DNA of 64,000 nt from Luscinia megarhynchos (taxonomy: Eukaryota > Chordata > Aves > Passeriformes > Turdidae), in contig CM067576.1 in assembly GCA_034336665.1 (NCBI GenBank), forward strand, positions 10,717,385-10,781,384, in the 5' to 3' direction. Below, one piece after another: positions 13,501-23,255 of this stretch. The notes beneath the pieces were generated by a model. It was not told the DNA's origin, ran no database searches, and saw only the letters and a list, made by a program, of their open reading frames with translations. A program made the translations under genes and the position numbers. Every line of letters begins with the position of its first letter. The stretch's first letter is position 1.

Positions 13501-16500
13501 TGCAGACAAAGCTCGTTTGTCCAGACTTATTAGTAGATAGTAGGGCAACCATCCTGGTCTTACTGGAACAGAGTAAGAATGCCAAGAAAATACACTCCTT
13601 CTGATACCTCTTCCTTGGAATCTTTGTTACAATACATCTTTTCCTTTTTCTTCTTTTTCTTTCTCATGCTGTAGCCATGAAAACTCATCTGTTGCCAGCG
13701 CTGCAGCAGCAGAACAGAAAATAAGCTCTGGCTCCAACATCTGTCTAAGATCACTGTTCCTGGAATCTTCTGTCTTGTTCTTAGAAAGAAACAGTGATGT
13801 GTTTGCTGTCTCTGAATGGGGTTGGATAGTGAATGAGCAGAAGGCAGGGGCAAGAGTAGGGATTTTGTCCTGGGAAATGCTGGACAAAGGGAAATGCTGA
13901 TGTTGCAGCAGAGTGAGCTGGAGAATGTGGTGTGTATTTACAGACATTAGCACATCAGCTTTCAAAAACATACTAACTTTCTGACCGTCAAAGGAAAATG
14001 AGCTTGATAAACATGCAGAACTCATATCTCTTTGCTTTCTAAGGTAAAAGTAGTATTGTGGCCAAAAGATCTGTGCAAAACTCCTCTGCATCAGCAGTGT
14101 GTTTACACTGTTCTTGTGTCTGCTATCTGAAGAGCTGGAAATCAGAAGGCTTACAGCCTCTGAAAGGTTTAGGGAGCATGTTTATGCTGCAGAGATGTTC
14201 TGAGAAATCTGCCTGACCCTTTGCCCTCCTGCATTTGGAGTGTGTGTTTTGGATGGAGGAGCCACCCGAACCTGTGCAGCTGGAGAGCAGCGATTTTGAC
14301 TGCAGGGATTTCAAGCCAGTTGAGATCCAGCATGTGCCAAACCACAAACCAGCTGTCAAGCACAAATAAGATCTGGTTGGTTAAGAGGGGATAGAAATGT
14401 TTGGATGATAGGTCTAATTTCAAACTGTCATTTTGGTTTCCCTGTCTGTTTCTCATAGCTTCTTGTTTGAGCCTGTCCTGGTAAAAATTATATTGTCTGC
14501 TTATCGAGCTCTTCCAAGGCAAGGACCCTTTTTCTCATCAACTGACTCTGAATTTTTCTCTTCCTGGTTTTGTTTTATGGTTTGCTTGTTTCTTCTTTGT
14601 TTTTTCTTCTTTTGTTTTTTTTTCTTCTTGTTTCTTGGCAACAAATAGTAGCAGAACTGGAGAATACTTAGGGAAGATCACGTGATTTATGGGAAAGGGC
14701 TGTGAGCTGTGAAGTGACTACAGTTTGTGTGATACAAGTTTGGCTTCAGGCAGAGTGAAAGCTATCAAAGGTAAAGGACTGTTTGCCTTTTGTAGAAAAT
14801 GGGATTTATGAAAGCAAGTACACAGAAATTTGGTGTATACCAGACTGCTATTTCATTATCCAGATCTTCAGAACCAAGTGTCACTTGGAGAGAATTTTCA
14901 ATTTATTGCAGAGGTTAGAGAAACTCCAAGTCGCTTTATCAGAGCTGATAGTTTTAATCAATGGAATTTGTCCTCTTAATCACCTTTTCCATATTTTGAG
15001 AAGTCTTTCCCTTAGTCCCCTTCTTTAGGAGTCTAAATAATGTCCTAATAAAAAAAAAATTCTTTCTTTTTTTACAGTCTTACCAAGCACAAAACTTGTT
15101 CTCATACTTTATGGATGAATACCCTTGCATTGTTTACATGGAAGTGATTTTATGTTAAGGGGCTGGAAAGTTTAATGGGAAAGGGAGATGTGTGTTGTCT
15201 TTTTCTTTATATTCTTAGATGATAATCTCAAAAGCAGACTAGATAATGATGGGCACTCTTCAGCTCATTAGCCAGTTTGTTTCAGTTTAAATACATTACT
15301 CTTAGGTCCAGCTTGAATAGTAATTTACTAACTCTGCCCTGCTGCAGTTTATTGCAGCAATTCTTGTTAATTGTTGCTGTGTCTACAATGGACTTAAAGG
15401 ACAGTTTATCACTTTTTTTTCCTGGTATTTGAAGACTGTTCTGTGTCATTTGAGATGTCCTTGGTCTTCTGGCCCTTAGACTAAAGAAACACACTGCTTT
15501 TTTTTCAAATGTCTCACCATCCTTGTTACTCTCCTCTCGCCTGAGTGCAGTTGATAGCCTGATTCTCCAGGTGCACTGCTCAAAACTGGTTGTAAGAACC
15601 CTTCCAATAGTGAAATATAAATCGTGAATTAATGCTGTTGCTTTTTAACTCAAGTAACAAAAAGCAGTTGTTCTGTGAAGCCTCAGGCAAAGAAAACTAT
15701 TACTGTAGAATCATAGAATGTGCTGAGCTGGAAGGGACACACACAGATCATCAAATCCAACTCCTGGCCCTGCACAAGACACCCCAAGAGTCACACCATT
15801 TGCCTGAGAGCGTTGTCCAGATGCCTCCTGGGCTCTGTCAGGCTTGATGCTGTGACCATTTCCCTATAGGGAAGTTCCAGTGCCCAGCCACCCTCTGGGT
15901 GAAGAACCTCTCTCTGATACCCAACATAAATGTTCCCTGACTCAGCTTCAGGCAGTTTCCTTGAGTCCTGTCACTGGTCATGAGAATTAAGGGTTTCAGT
16001 TTAAATTTTTAGTGACTTTAAATAAGAGAGGAGCTTCTACTTTCACAAGTAGTTGGCTCTTACATATGTTTTGTTAGAAGTCAGGTATCTGTTTCAGCAA
16101 ATCAAAATTCTGAGGTATAAGTTGGTGGTAGGACTTAGTTTCATAACAATTATTTTTACAGGAATTTAAAGTTCCCGTGTTTTGTTTGTTGTTTGCTCTT
16201 TTACAGCTACAAGATGTGAATTCCCAGAAGCAGCAGACATACACCATTTTGGATCTAATGAAAACCCGAAATATCCTAACTATCACAATTATGTCAGTGC
16301 TTCTTTGGTAAGCAAGCATGTTCAGGAGTATGTAACTTTAAATACTAAGGTATTCTGAAGAGATACAGACAAAAGCAGCTCAAAAATCAATGACTAGCTG
16401 GCTGAAACAACAAAATTCTGGTTACATAGGTCCTTCATTTTGGTGACAGTGTAGAAACACATCTAGGTTGGTGTTCCTTTCTGAAACAGGCTTATCCTCA

Positions 16501-19500
16501 ACTGAGCAAGAATCTGATCAGCTGGCAGTGGATGTGTGGGAATGCTGCCTGATCCTGGGCCTTGGGGAATGCTCTTCTGACTGTAACAGTCTTTTTAAGA
16601 GCAATGAGTCATGCCCTACCCCCAGTCAGAGAACTTCTGCCCAGGGATCTGAACATGATGCCTTACTTAGAGGAGAATCTTTCAATTTCTTTTGCATTGG
16701 CTCTTCAAAGGATAATGCTGCCTTTTAACTTCTCATCTGAGATTCCCCTTGTATTTTCCTGCTGTCTGCTTTGTCTACTTGTTATGTTCAGCTTGGTTTT
16801 CACTAGCTGAAGCCATGCTTTATGTTCAGTTTGATTAAATGGTTGAGTTTTTTTTCCTTTACTAGAAATCTCAGCAAAGCTGTAAACAGAGGGTAACTTA
16901 CAACCTGCCAGAGGCTGTACAAATGTGGTTTAATTAGTGCATGTACCTAGTGACCAAACCAAGAAAGTCCCTTGTGCTTGGGAGCCAACTAAGTCTATAT
17001 ACTGTCTTTTTGAACAATGTTCCTGTGCCTTAGTGAGGCAGAGCCTCGGAGTTCAGTCCACTGACCTGCCAGCACATACAAGATGATGTGGCATCCTAGG
17101 TCAAAGGATGACTTGGCTTATATTTAAGCCAGATTCTCTGGCCCATCACCAAGCAGAAGGCCACAAACATGCTGAGAAGGGAACTTGTCCAAAAAACAGC
17201 TCAAAAAGCAGAGTAATGTTGGTTCCTTGCAGAAATGTCAATAAAGTGTCTGTCTAATATCTTACTGCTCAAGTCCAGTCACTGACTCTCATGTTTGATT
17301 GGAAGTGAGGCTGCCCTACTCCTCATCTGCTTGATGTGGGGCAGTAGCTCCTGGGCACAGCCAGTTTCATGTGTGTGGTTGTAGAAATCAAAGGCAAAAC
17401 CTGTTTGAACAGCATTTCTGGTAGGATGAAGCAGCTGAGAGAAACACTGGTGTGACAGTATGTAATCCATTCTACTGGATTCAGTAACCCATACTGAAGG
17501 GCTTTTTACCACATCAAAAATCAAGTTTTATGATAGGCTGGAAGAGTCAATTAGGTACAGTTGACTTGCACAATCTTACCTCCTCCTGCAGAAGAGTATT
17601 CGGTTAGGTTGGGCAATGTTTTTCACTGTTCTAATTTGAATGTCAGTGACCTAATCTCCTTTAAATTAATTTCCCAATATGTAAACTCATGGTGTGCTGA
17701 TGGTATAGTCTGTATCATGAATTAAAAGTTCTCACAAAAACGGCTATAAAAGACGAATAATTGCAGACAGCAATGTATCACCTTTACATAGTGCTGAGTG
17801 TTTTGTTACTTTGATTAAGTAACAGGCTGCTAAACTATTCCCTTTGCAGGGTTTGCACCAGCGATGAAGAAGTTTGGCTTCTTGGCATCCTAGGATGTGT
17901 AAATGAAGTTTTCCTACAAAATATATAACCATATTAAGGTTTGCCAGTGTAATGAGCTAAGGCAATCTGCTACTAAAAAGGGAGTTCCAGCATTACAGTT
18001 TGTATATAAAAATAACTCCAAGGAGCACAGGGTGTGAAAAACACTGCAGAACTACTTCTGAGAAGAATGGCTCAGGGCAGGGCACCACAGCAGCAGGGGC
18101 TAACTCACAGCTATGTCACTTCATACCTTCCCAGGTACACTAAGCAGCTTTATTTTAAGTGACTGGACCATGAAGGCTCTTCCAGTATTCAGTGAAGAAG
18201 AGGAAGAGCTACTCTCTTGTCAGTGGTGCCCTTGGTGTGGTGCAGTGATTTAGCTCCAGGTTCTGTTATAAGGTAGATGCTGGTGGAGATGAAGTTCCAA
18301 GTGTTCTGTGCCTCATGTTTGCACCTGAACATGTCCTAATCCACTGCCCATTATTTCCTTATTTACCACGTAATACCTATTGGTAAAGCTTGACCTTCTC
18401 TACCCAGCCTCTTCCAAGACAGGGCAGAGTTTGTCTCCGAGGGGAGTTGTGTATTTCCCTGGCCAGCTCTCATCTGGCAGGAAATTAAGAGGGCAGTGTT
18501 CCAGTCACCAAGCTCTGTCCTGATGCACTGACCAGCCCAGGCACCCAGCCATGGCAATGTGATTTGGTTGCTGTCCAGCCAGCTTGGAGCATGACAGAGA
18601 AAATCATGGGCTATTTGTCCTGCCAGGATGCCGTACTCCTCCTCTCTGACTTTATACAGAAAGCATGGAGCATAATGACCCAGAAACAATGCTCTCCACC
18701 CAGACCTCCCAGTAAACATAATGGAAATCTGCTGTAGGCCTCAGTAAAATTCAGTAATTCAGACTTTCAGGTTAAGGCTATAAACTATAGTAATGGCAAC
18801 TACTGCATTACTGCAGTGTGAATGATCATTGCTTTCCTCCCAGGGTAATATATTTTTTTATTTGAAATCAAGAGCAGTCTGAAAGATTAAAATCATCCAC
18901 ATGGTTTAATAGTTAACCTGCTGCTTCTGTAGTCAGCACTTCAACTGCTTCAGAGGTGAACTAGTCCACCAGATGCTGAATTTGCCTTACACAGCCATTT
19001 CTTGCTTGATGAAAATGTGGAAGAGGTTCGTGGCCAACCTAAGGAAGAAGAGAGATTTGTTTGACGCTGCTATTGTTTCTTTCAGGATGATAATCTCAGT
19101 GGGATATTTTGGACTTTCTCTTGACACACCTAACTTGCACGGAGACGTGTATGTGAACTGCTTCCTGTCAGCAGTGATTGAGGTCCCAGCCTACATCATT
19201 TCCTGGCTGCTGCTTCGCAGCTTCCCCCGGCGGTACTCAATGGCTGCTGCGCTGTTCTTGGGAGGCTGTGTTCTTCTCTTCATTCAGCTGGTGCCTTCAC
19301 GTATGCAATCGTTAGTTGATCTCACATACGTATGGTGGGTGACGTGCAGTGCTGTGCACGGGGCAGGTGTGGAGGAAAAGTGTCCCAAGGGGTCTAAATA
19401 CAGATACTTGAGTCCTGTCTTTGCCCCTCTTCCTTGGCTCTCAGTGCTGCTGCACAAGGAACTGCCACAACACGTCATTTAGATACAGTTTGAAAGGTGG

Positions 19501-21898
19501 ATCATTGGCTTTGTGATCTGCTGGGATTAGAGTTGTAGTCCAGTTTTGCCTCTAAACTACATCTCTGACAGGGTGTCCTGATAAGGTCCAGGTGTAAAAC
19601 CAGGTCTAGACCAACCAGAATTTGGTAAGTGGATGTTACCAAAGGGCTGCAGAACTCACTTCCCAAACAGATATTGATGACTTTAGAGCTTGTTACTTTC
19701 AATGGAGTTTTTGTGGAAGTATTTTTGATCAGCAGAGATGCTTGTACTGAGTTGTTGTTGATAGTTAAAATAATGTGTAGCTACTGGAAAGGTGGGCCAA
19801 GTAGCATTTATTGGATCTCAAACCATATGTATTTTTAGTCCAGTTAGATTAATAGAGCTATGGAGTCATTACTGATAGTGAATATAAGGGGAGGTGTTGT
19901 TGCCTAGGACTCATTTACAAATCAAAGATATACAAAAGAGAGAATGTGCAAGAACTGCCTTGCTTATTTTATAGGGGTAATGTATGTTCTACATTCCCAG
20001 GTTTGGTGGTTTTTTTCCCCTGCTCTTTGAGTCAACTGGACACTGATATGATCTGTTTTGATTTTCAAATCTTAACTGTCCCAGTTTAAGTCAATCTAAC
20101 TTCCTACAATTAAATTATTATAGCTAAGAGTGTTAATGAAACTAAGAATGTAGCTAAGAATGTTAATGAAAAAACCAGGTTTTTAGGAAACATAAAAAAT
20201 AATTTGTTTCAAATGTTTTACTTTGTTCACCTTATTAAAAAGGGATATATGGCAGAAGTCTGGCCCCTGAAACCTGAGAGGATGGCTCTATTCTCCTTAT
20301 TTTTCACTCAGCAGGAAACCCTGATCTCAAAAGAAAATGGAAATGTTGACTTCTAGTAATTTGAAAAAAGGAAAAAAAAGAACATTACACATGTTTGTGA
20401 ATGTTTACCGGGAAAAAAGACACCAGATACTGGAGTTAATTAGGCAGGAGTTACACAAACACAAAGGAGTTAAGGGATAGAATGAATTGCAAGAGCCTAA
20501 GTCCTTACTGTGTTTGGATTTCAGATATCCGTGCCCTGTCCATTCTGCTGGTGATGTTGGGGAAGTTTGGAATCACTTCTGCCTTCTCAATGGTTTATGT
20601 TTATACGGCTGAGCTCTACCCAACAGTAGTAAGAAACATGGGAGTTGGAGCAAGTTCCATGGCCTCCAGACTGGGCAGCATCCTCTCCCCTTACTTTGTT
20701 TACCTTGGTGAGTTAACTGCTCTGCTGGACAGATGCTCCAGAGACTCAATTCTCTTGCCTCAATAAGGACACTTCTTACAGCTATTTATTGCCACTCTCT
20801 TGAGTTCCTACAACCACATTTCTAACAACATATGCTTTGAATGTCAGGCTGTGGTGGGGGTTGGTTGGTTTTGTTTTTAGTGAAAGCACAAATCTTGCAC
20901 AGGTAAAGCTCTGTACCTTGATAAAACCTTACCACAGAAGCACAGAATGGTTTGGATAGAAAGGGAACCTTAAAGATCATCTCATTCCACCTCCTTGCCA
21001 TGGGCAAGGACACCTTTCACTAGGTTGCCCCATGCCCTGTCTGACCTGGTCTTGAACACTTCAGAGATGGGGCATCCACAGCTTCCCTGGGCAATTATCA
21101 GAGACTTAGAGATGATGCTTTTTCTAGGTGCCTATGATCGATTCTTGCCTTACATCCTGATGGGGAGCCTGACTGTGCTGTCAGGCATTCTCACACTATT
21201 TCTGCCTGAAAGCTATGGTATGCCTCTTCCTGACACCATTGATCAAATGCTGCGGGTGAAAGGGTAAGTGCCACCTGATCTTACACTCCTCTGCTCTGAG
21301 GAATGGACTTGCCTGGGTATGTCAGAGGGAGAGGCTGGTTTTGGCAGCAAAAGTAGTACTCTGTTGAAAATACAAAAGCTTAGCTGAAGTCTTAGTCCCT
21401 CTTCCCAAGTTAAATGTTCATGTGTACATCTCTCAGCTCCAAATTTATCATTTGACTCTGATGACTTAATAAAAGTACATCTGAGGAATGCATTTTAAAA
21501 GTATGTTGCTTTATCAAGGTATACAGACACGTTGTAGGTCCTGAAAGTCTCCTAAGTGCTGGGGAAGAGCTGAACTCTTCCAGTTTAGTTCAGCTGATCT
21601 AAAAGGCACAGAGAGCATTTGGCCTTTTGCCATGGCTCTGATTGAAGATGACACATGAGCATAGACATGGTGTAAGAAAGGGACCTTTTCAACTGAAGTC
21701 AACAGGATATTAAAATTAGGAGGTTGTAATGTCAGACAGGAATCAGATTTTTTTTCCTAAATTCTCTCATCTGTTTTTAAAGATTTTTTTTTTCTTTCTT
21801 CAACCCCCAGATTAGAATACAGGCCTCCATCTAGTAGCACAAGGGATTCCAAGGAGGAAGAAGAAAATCCAGAGATTTTAAAAAGCACAGCTTTTTGA
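7465..21898 (+). CDS. SLC22A5: SLC22A5 (OCTN2) Na+/carnitine cotransporter, exons 2-10 (exon 1 outside the window)
   Basis: Plasma-membrane MFS transporter of the SLC22 family that takes up L-carnitine with Na+ and also carries organic cations. The coding exons are 7465-7568, 10041-10195, 11541-11712, 12656-12782, 16207-16307, 19086-19300, 20525-20707, 21128-21263 and 21811-21898. Every junction is GT-AG and in phase. Exon sizes equal those I know for human SLC22A5. The 426 residues here plus the usual 131 from exon 1 would give 557 aa, the human length. Visible motifs are the MFS loop GQLSDKFGRK across the exon 2/3 junction, the OCTN nucleotide-binding-like GTEILGKS at the start of exon 4, and the SLC22 signature PESPRWL in exon 5. 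The C-terminus ILKSTAF is typical of OCTN2. Its paralogue SLC22A4 ends differently, so A5 is preferred. The start codon and first TM segment are missing because they lie left of position 1. Residue numbers in the exon entries assume a 131-residue exon 1. Confidence 0.95.
7934..7955. repeat. Poly-T run (22 T)
   Basis: Uninterrupted homopolymer in SLC22A5 intron 2. It may be the tail of a decayed retroposed copy on the minus strand, but no body is recognisable. Confidence 0.8.
8540..9475 (-). repeat. Degenerate CR1 LINE ORF2 (endonuclease region)
   Basis: Read on the minus strand, 8550-8900 resembles the CR1 ORF2 endonuclease region. It has 'ctctgcctggggatgagtga', then [19 protein letters not shown], which recalls the usual rrFLecidDnFLtQvveE block, and then 'cctcactcttgcaaacaa'. 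Frames are broken by indels and stops, so it is an inactive copy. The part above about 9000 is assigned with less certainty. The long + strand frame across it (8416-8988) is chance. Confidence 0.6.
10041..10195 (+). CDS. SLC22A5: SLC22A5 exon 3 (155 nt)
   Basis: The acceptor is 'tccatggaag', and the donor after 'tcttg' is 'gtatga'. It encodes about residues 166-218: FGRKNVLF completes the MFS loop, then come TM3 ([11 protein letters not shown]) and TM4 ([19 protein letters not shown]). The acceptor has a pyrimidine tract at 10000-10025. Confidence 0.93.
10483..10546 (+). repeat. CR1 LINE 3'-end fragment
   Basis: 'ttggaactagatgatcttta' followed by 'aggtcccttccaactcaaac' and 'cattccatgattctatgat' is the canonical CR1 3' terminus on the + strand. 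Only about 64 nt are retained. Confidence 0.9.
11541..11712 (+). CDS. SLC22A5: SLC22A5 exon 4 (172 nt)
   Basis: The acceptor is 'ttttgaacag' and the donor 'gtgagt'. It encodes about residues 218-275. It opens with GTEILGKS, the OCTN P-loop-like motif at the position expected from human, followed by TM5 and TM6 ([36 protein letters not shown]). Confidence 0.93.
12656..12782 (+). CDS. SLC22A5: SLC22A5 exon 5 (127 nt)
   Basis: The acceptor is 'ctctgcag' and the donor 'gtaaga'. It encodes about residues 275-317, the large cytosolic loop after TM6, starting [22 protein letters not shown] is a hallmark of SLC22 transporters. The exon ends in the DPSE that precedes exon 6. Confidence 0.93.
13244..13330. 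repeat. Repeat-like fragment, family not determined
   Basis: The segment 'ggattggctctgctggacat' followed by 'ggtggaagcttccagcagctt' resembles an interspersed segment that I have the impression recurs in avian introns. I cannot name the family from sequence alone. Confidence 0.25.
15709..15975 (-). repeat. CR1 LINE fragment
   Basis: It begins 'tagaatcatagaatg' and continues 'gagctggaagggac', 'atcaaatccaactcctggcc', 'ccagccaccctctgggtgaa' and 'gaacctctctctgatacc'. This is a minus-orientation CR1 subtype distinct from the one at 2178. It lies about 230 nt upstream of exon 6. Confidence 0.88.
16207..16307 (+). CDS. SLC22A5: SLC22A5 exon 6 (101 nt)
   Basis: The acceptor is 'gctcttttacag' and the donor 'gtaagc'. 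It encodes about residues 318-351: the end of the intracellular loop ([20 protein letters not shown]) and the start of TM7 ([12 protein letters not shown]). Confidence 0.93.
16308..19085 (+). other. SLC22A5: SLC22A5 intron 6
   Basis: I see no exon, repeat family or regulatory motif that can be supported here. The sequence is AT-rich, and the open frames present lack domains and splice context. Confidence 0.55.
19086..19300 (+). CDS. SLC22A5: SLC22A5 exon 7 (215 nt)
   Basis: The acceptor is 'tgtttctttcag' and the donor 'gtatgc'. It encodes about residues 351-423: [18 protein letters not shown], then TM8 ([18 protein letters not shown]) and TM9 ([18 protein letters not shown]). The reading frame stays open for about 110 nt into the upstream intron. 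That extension is not coding, because a good acceptor lies at 19085 and homology begins there. Confidence 0.93.
20525..20707 (+). CDS. SLC22A5: SLC22A5 exon 8 (183 nt)
   Basis: The acceptor is 'tttggatttcag' and the donor 'gtgagt'. It encodes about residues 423-484: TM10 ([20 protein letters not shown]), the conserved [16 protein letters not shown] segment typical of the family, and the start of TM11 ([11 protein letters not shown]). Confidence 0.93.
20940..21096 (-). repeat. CR1 LINE fragment next to exon 9
   Basis: 'cacagaatggtttggata...gggaaccttaaagatcatct', then 'ccttgccatgggcaaggaca', 'caggttgccc'-like and 'ggggcatccacagcttccct' are reverse-complement CR1 3' blocks. The recognisable part ends about 30 nt before the exon 9 acceptor. 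Confidence 0.88.
21128..21263 (+). CDS. SLC22A5: SLC22A5 exon 9 (136 nt)
   Basis: The acceptor is 'gctttttctag' and the donor 'gtaagt'. It encodes about residues 484-529: [15 protein letters not shown]12 ([15 protein letters not shown]) and [11 protein letters not shown]. The acceptor lies only about 30 nt downstream of a CR1 fragment. Confidence 0.93.
21811..21898 (+). CDS. SLC22A5: SLC22A5 exon 10, C-terminal tail and stop (88 nt)
   Basis: The acceptor 'caacccccag' is preceded by a long T tract. It encodes the last 28 residues, a Ser/Glu-rich cytosolic tail ending ILKSTAF, with stop TGA at 21896-21898. The short hydrophobic C-terminus matches the PDZ-ligand-type tail of OCTN2. Confidence 0.92.
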
Positions 21899-23255
21899 TG
21901 GAACTCTTCTGTATTTCCTGATGGACTGAAAGTTAAATGGACTTTTCTTCTAAAATTTATTCTAGAAAGGGCTAGTGGTAACACTTTATTTTCTGTAATT
22001 TTAACCTTATTTATTAATTTAAACACCATGTTCCTTACATTCTCTTTTTATATGAACATAAATACACTGTAGCCTTCAATGAGATTTTTTAAGCCACAGT
22101 TGTGTTAATGCAGTAGTACAATGGAGCAGAATCTGATCAATCCTTTGTAACTTTACACCTGTAGTTCAGCTGAAAGATACTTGAAAATTATTTCAAGGGC
22201 TGGCAGGGTGCCTGGATTCTTCAGTGAACCTCCTCCAGAGCAAATACTTACATCAAGAGGTAAAAATTGCCTGAAAAAGTTGCTCATTGCTTTTGGTTCC
22301 TTGACTTCTGTTTCTGGACAGGAAACTTATTTATTATAGTGAAGGTTTATGAGAATGTGCCTCTCTGTGATCTTACTCAAATGACTTTTCGTGTGCTGAA
22401 TTTGTTACCAAATTGAGAAAGATACAAAGAAAGATTTTGAGAATTAATTCTAACCTGATATATTTTAACTCAGCATAGACTGAAAGGATTGTCTTGCATA
22501 AAATATTTAGCACTGAAATTTTGTTCACAAAATTTACTTGATTCCAATGCTGGATTTCAACTGTACCTTCTTGGTGAAGTCGTTTACATCTGACCTTGGA
22601 TGTTGCCTTTCTTTGGGCTGAATTTATTCTAAATAATGCAAATGGTTTCACCTATGTGTAAGGGAGAAGTGTTAGTTTGGGATTCTCCCTTTTCAATGCG
22701 TGGTGAAAGTTTAATGTGTAAATTGTTTTAATATTTTCTGTGTAGTTTGTATGATGGAAAAAATTCTCCTGTCTTTGTTCTGTGTTTTTCCCACTCATGT
22801 ACACATGCACACAATTATTATATTTAGTTGTAAATTTTTATGTTAATCATGCCACTGCATTTGAACTCATGGTGGAATGTACTGAGAACAAAATTCAGAA
22901 TGTATCTCTGACCACTGGTTCTCTATCTTCACTTGTCAACTATATGATTGCTGTGAGGTCTGTTCATTCTAAGTTTCACTTAATGTAATTAGTGAATCGC
23001 TTTTAAATTGTTTTTAAAAACCCACAAATCTTGTTGACAGTCTGCCAAGAAATTGTTCCTTGTGCTATGGAAGTCTGGCATTACCTGTGTTTCTTTAAAT
23101 ATACAGTATATATGTGCACAGTCTCATTTGTGCTATGCTGGTTACAGTGTGGTAGATGTGAGTGGTGAAAGGTTTCTCTCTAATGGCACTTGTGTTTTGT
23201 TCTGTCTCCTTAAATTTAGACAATAATAATAAACAGCCTAAACCTTTGTAGCCTA
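21899..23255 (+). other. SLC22A5: SLC22A5 3'UTR with candidate poly(A) signal
   Basis: AT-rich sequence with no long frame follows the stop codon. An AATAAA at 23228-23233 ('aataataataaac') is the first canonical hexamer on the + strand after the stop, and 'ataaa' variants occur earlier (about 22056). The transcript end at about 23250 is inferred from this hexamer only. Confidence 0.6.

Larger units (their letters stand above)
12783..16206 (+). other. SLC22A5: SLC22A5 intron 5
   Basis: No exon with supporting splice sites is visible. It holds T-rich stretches (14560-14640, 15410-15420), a possible repeat fragment at 13244 and a CR1 at 15709-15975. The longest open frames (minus strand, 13560-14520) show no recognisable domain. 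Confidence 0.6.

Noticed and set aside
18973..19482. 169-codon frame beginning before SLC22A5 exon 7 and running past its donor
   Set aside because: Only 19086-19300 is coding. The extensions are intronic read-through, with good acceptor and donor sites at the homology boundaries.
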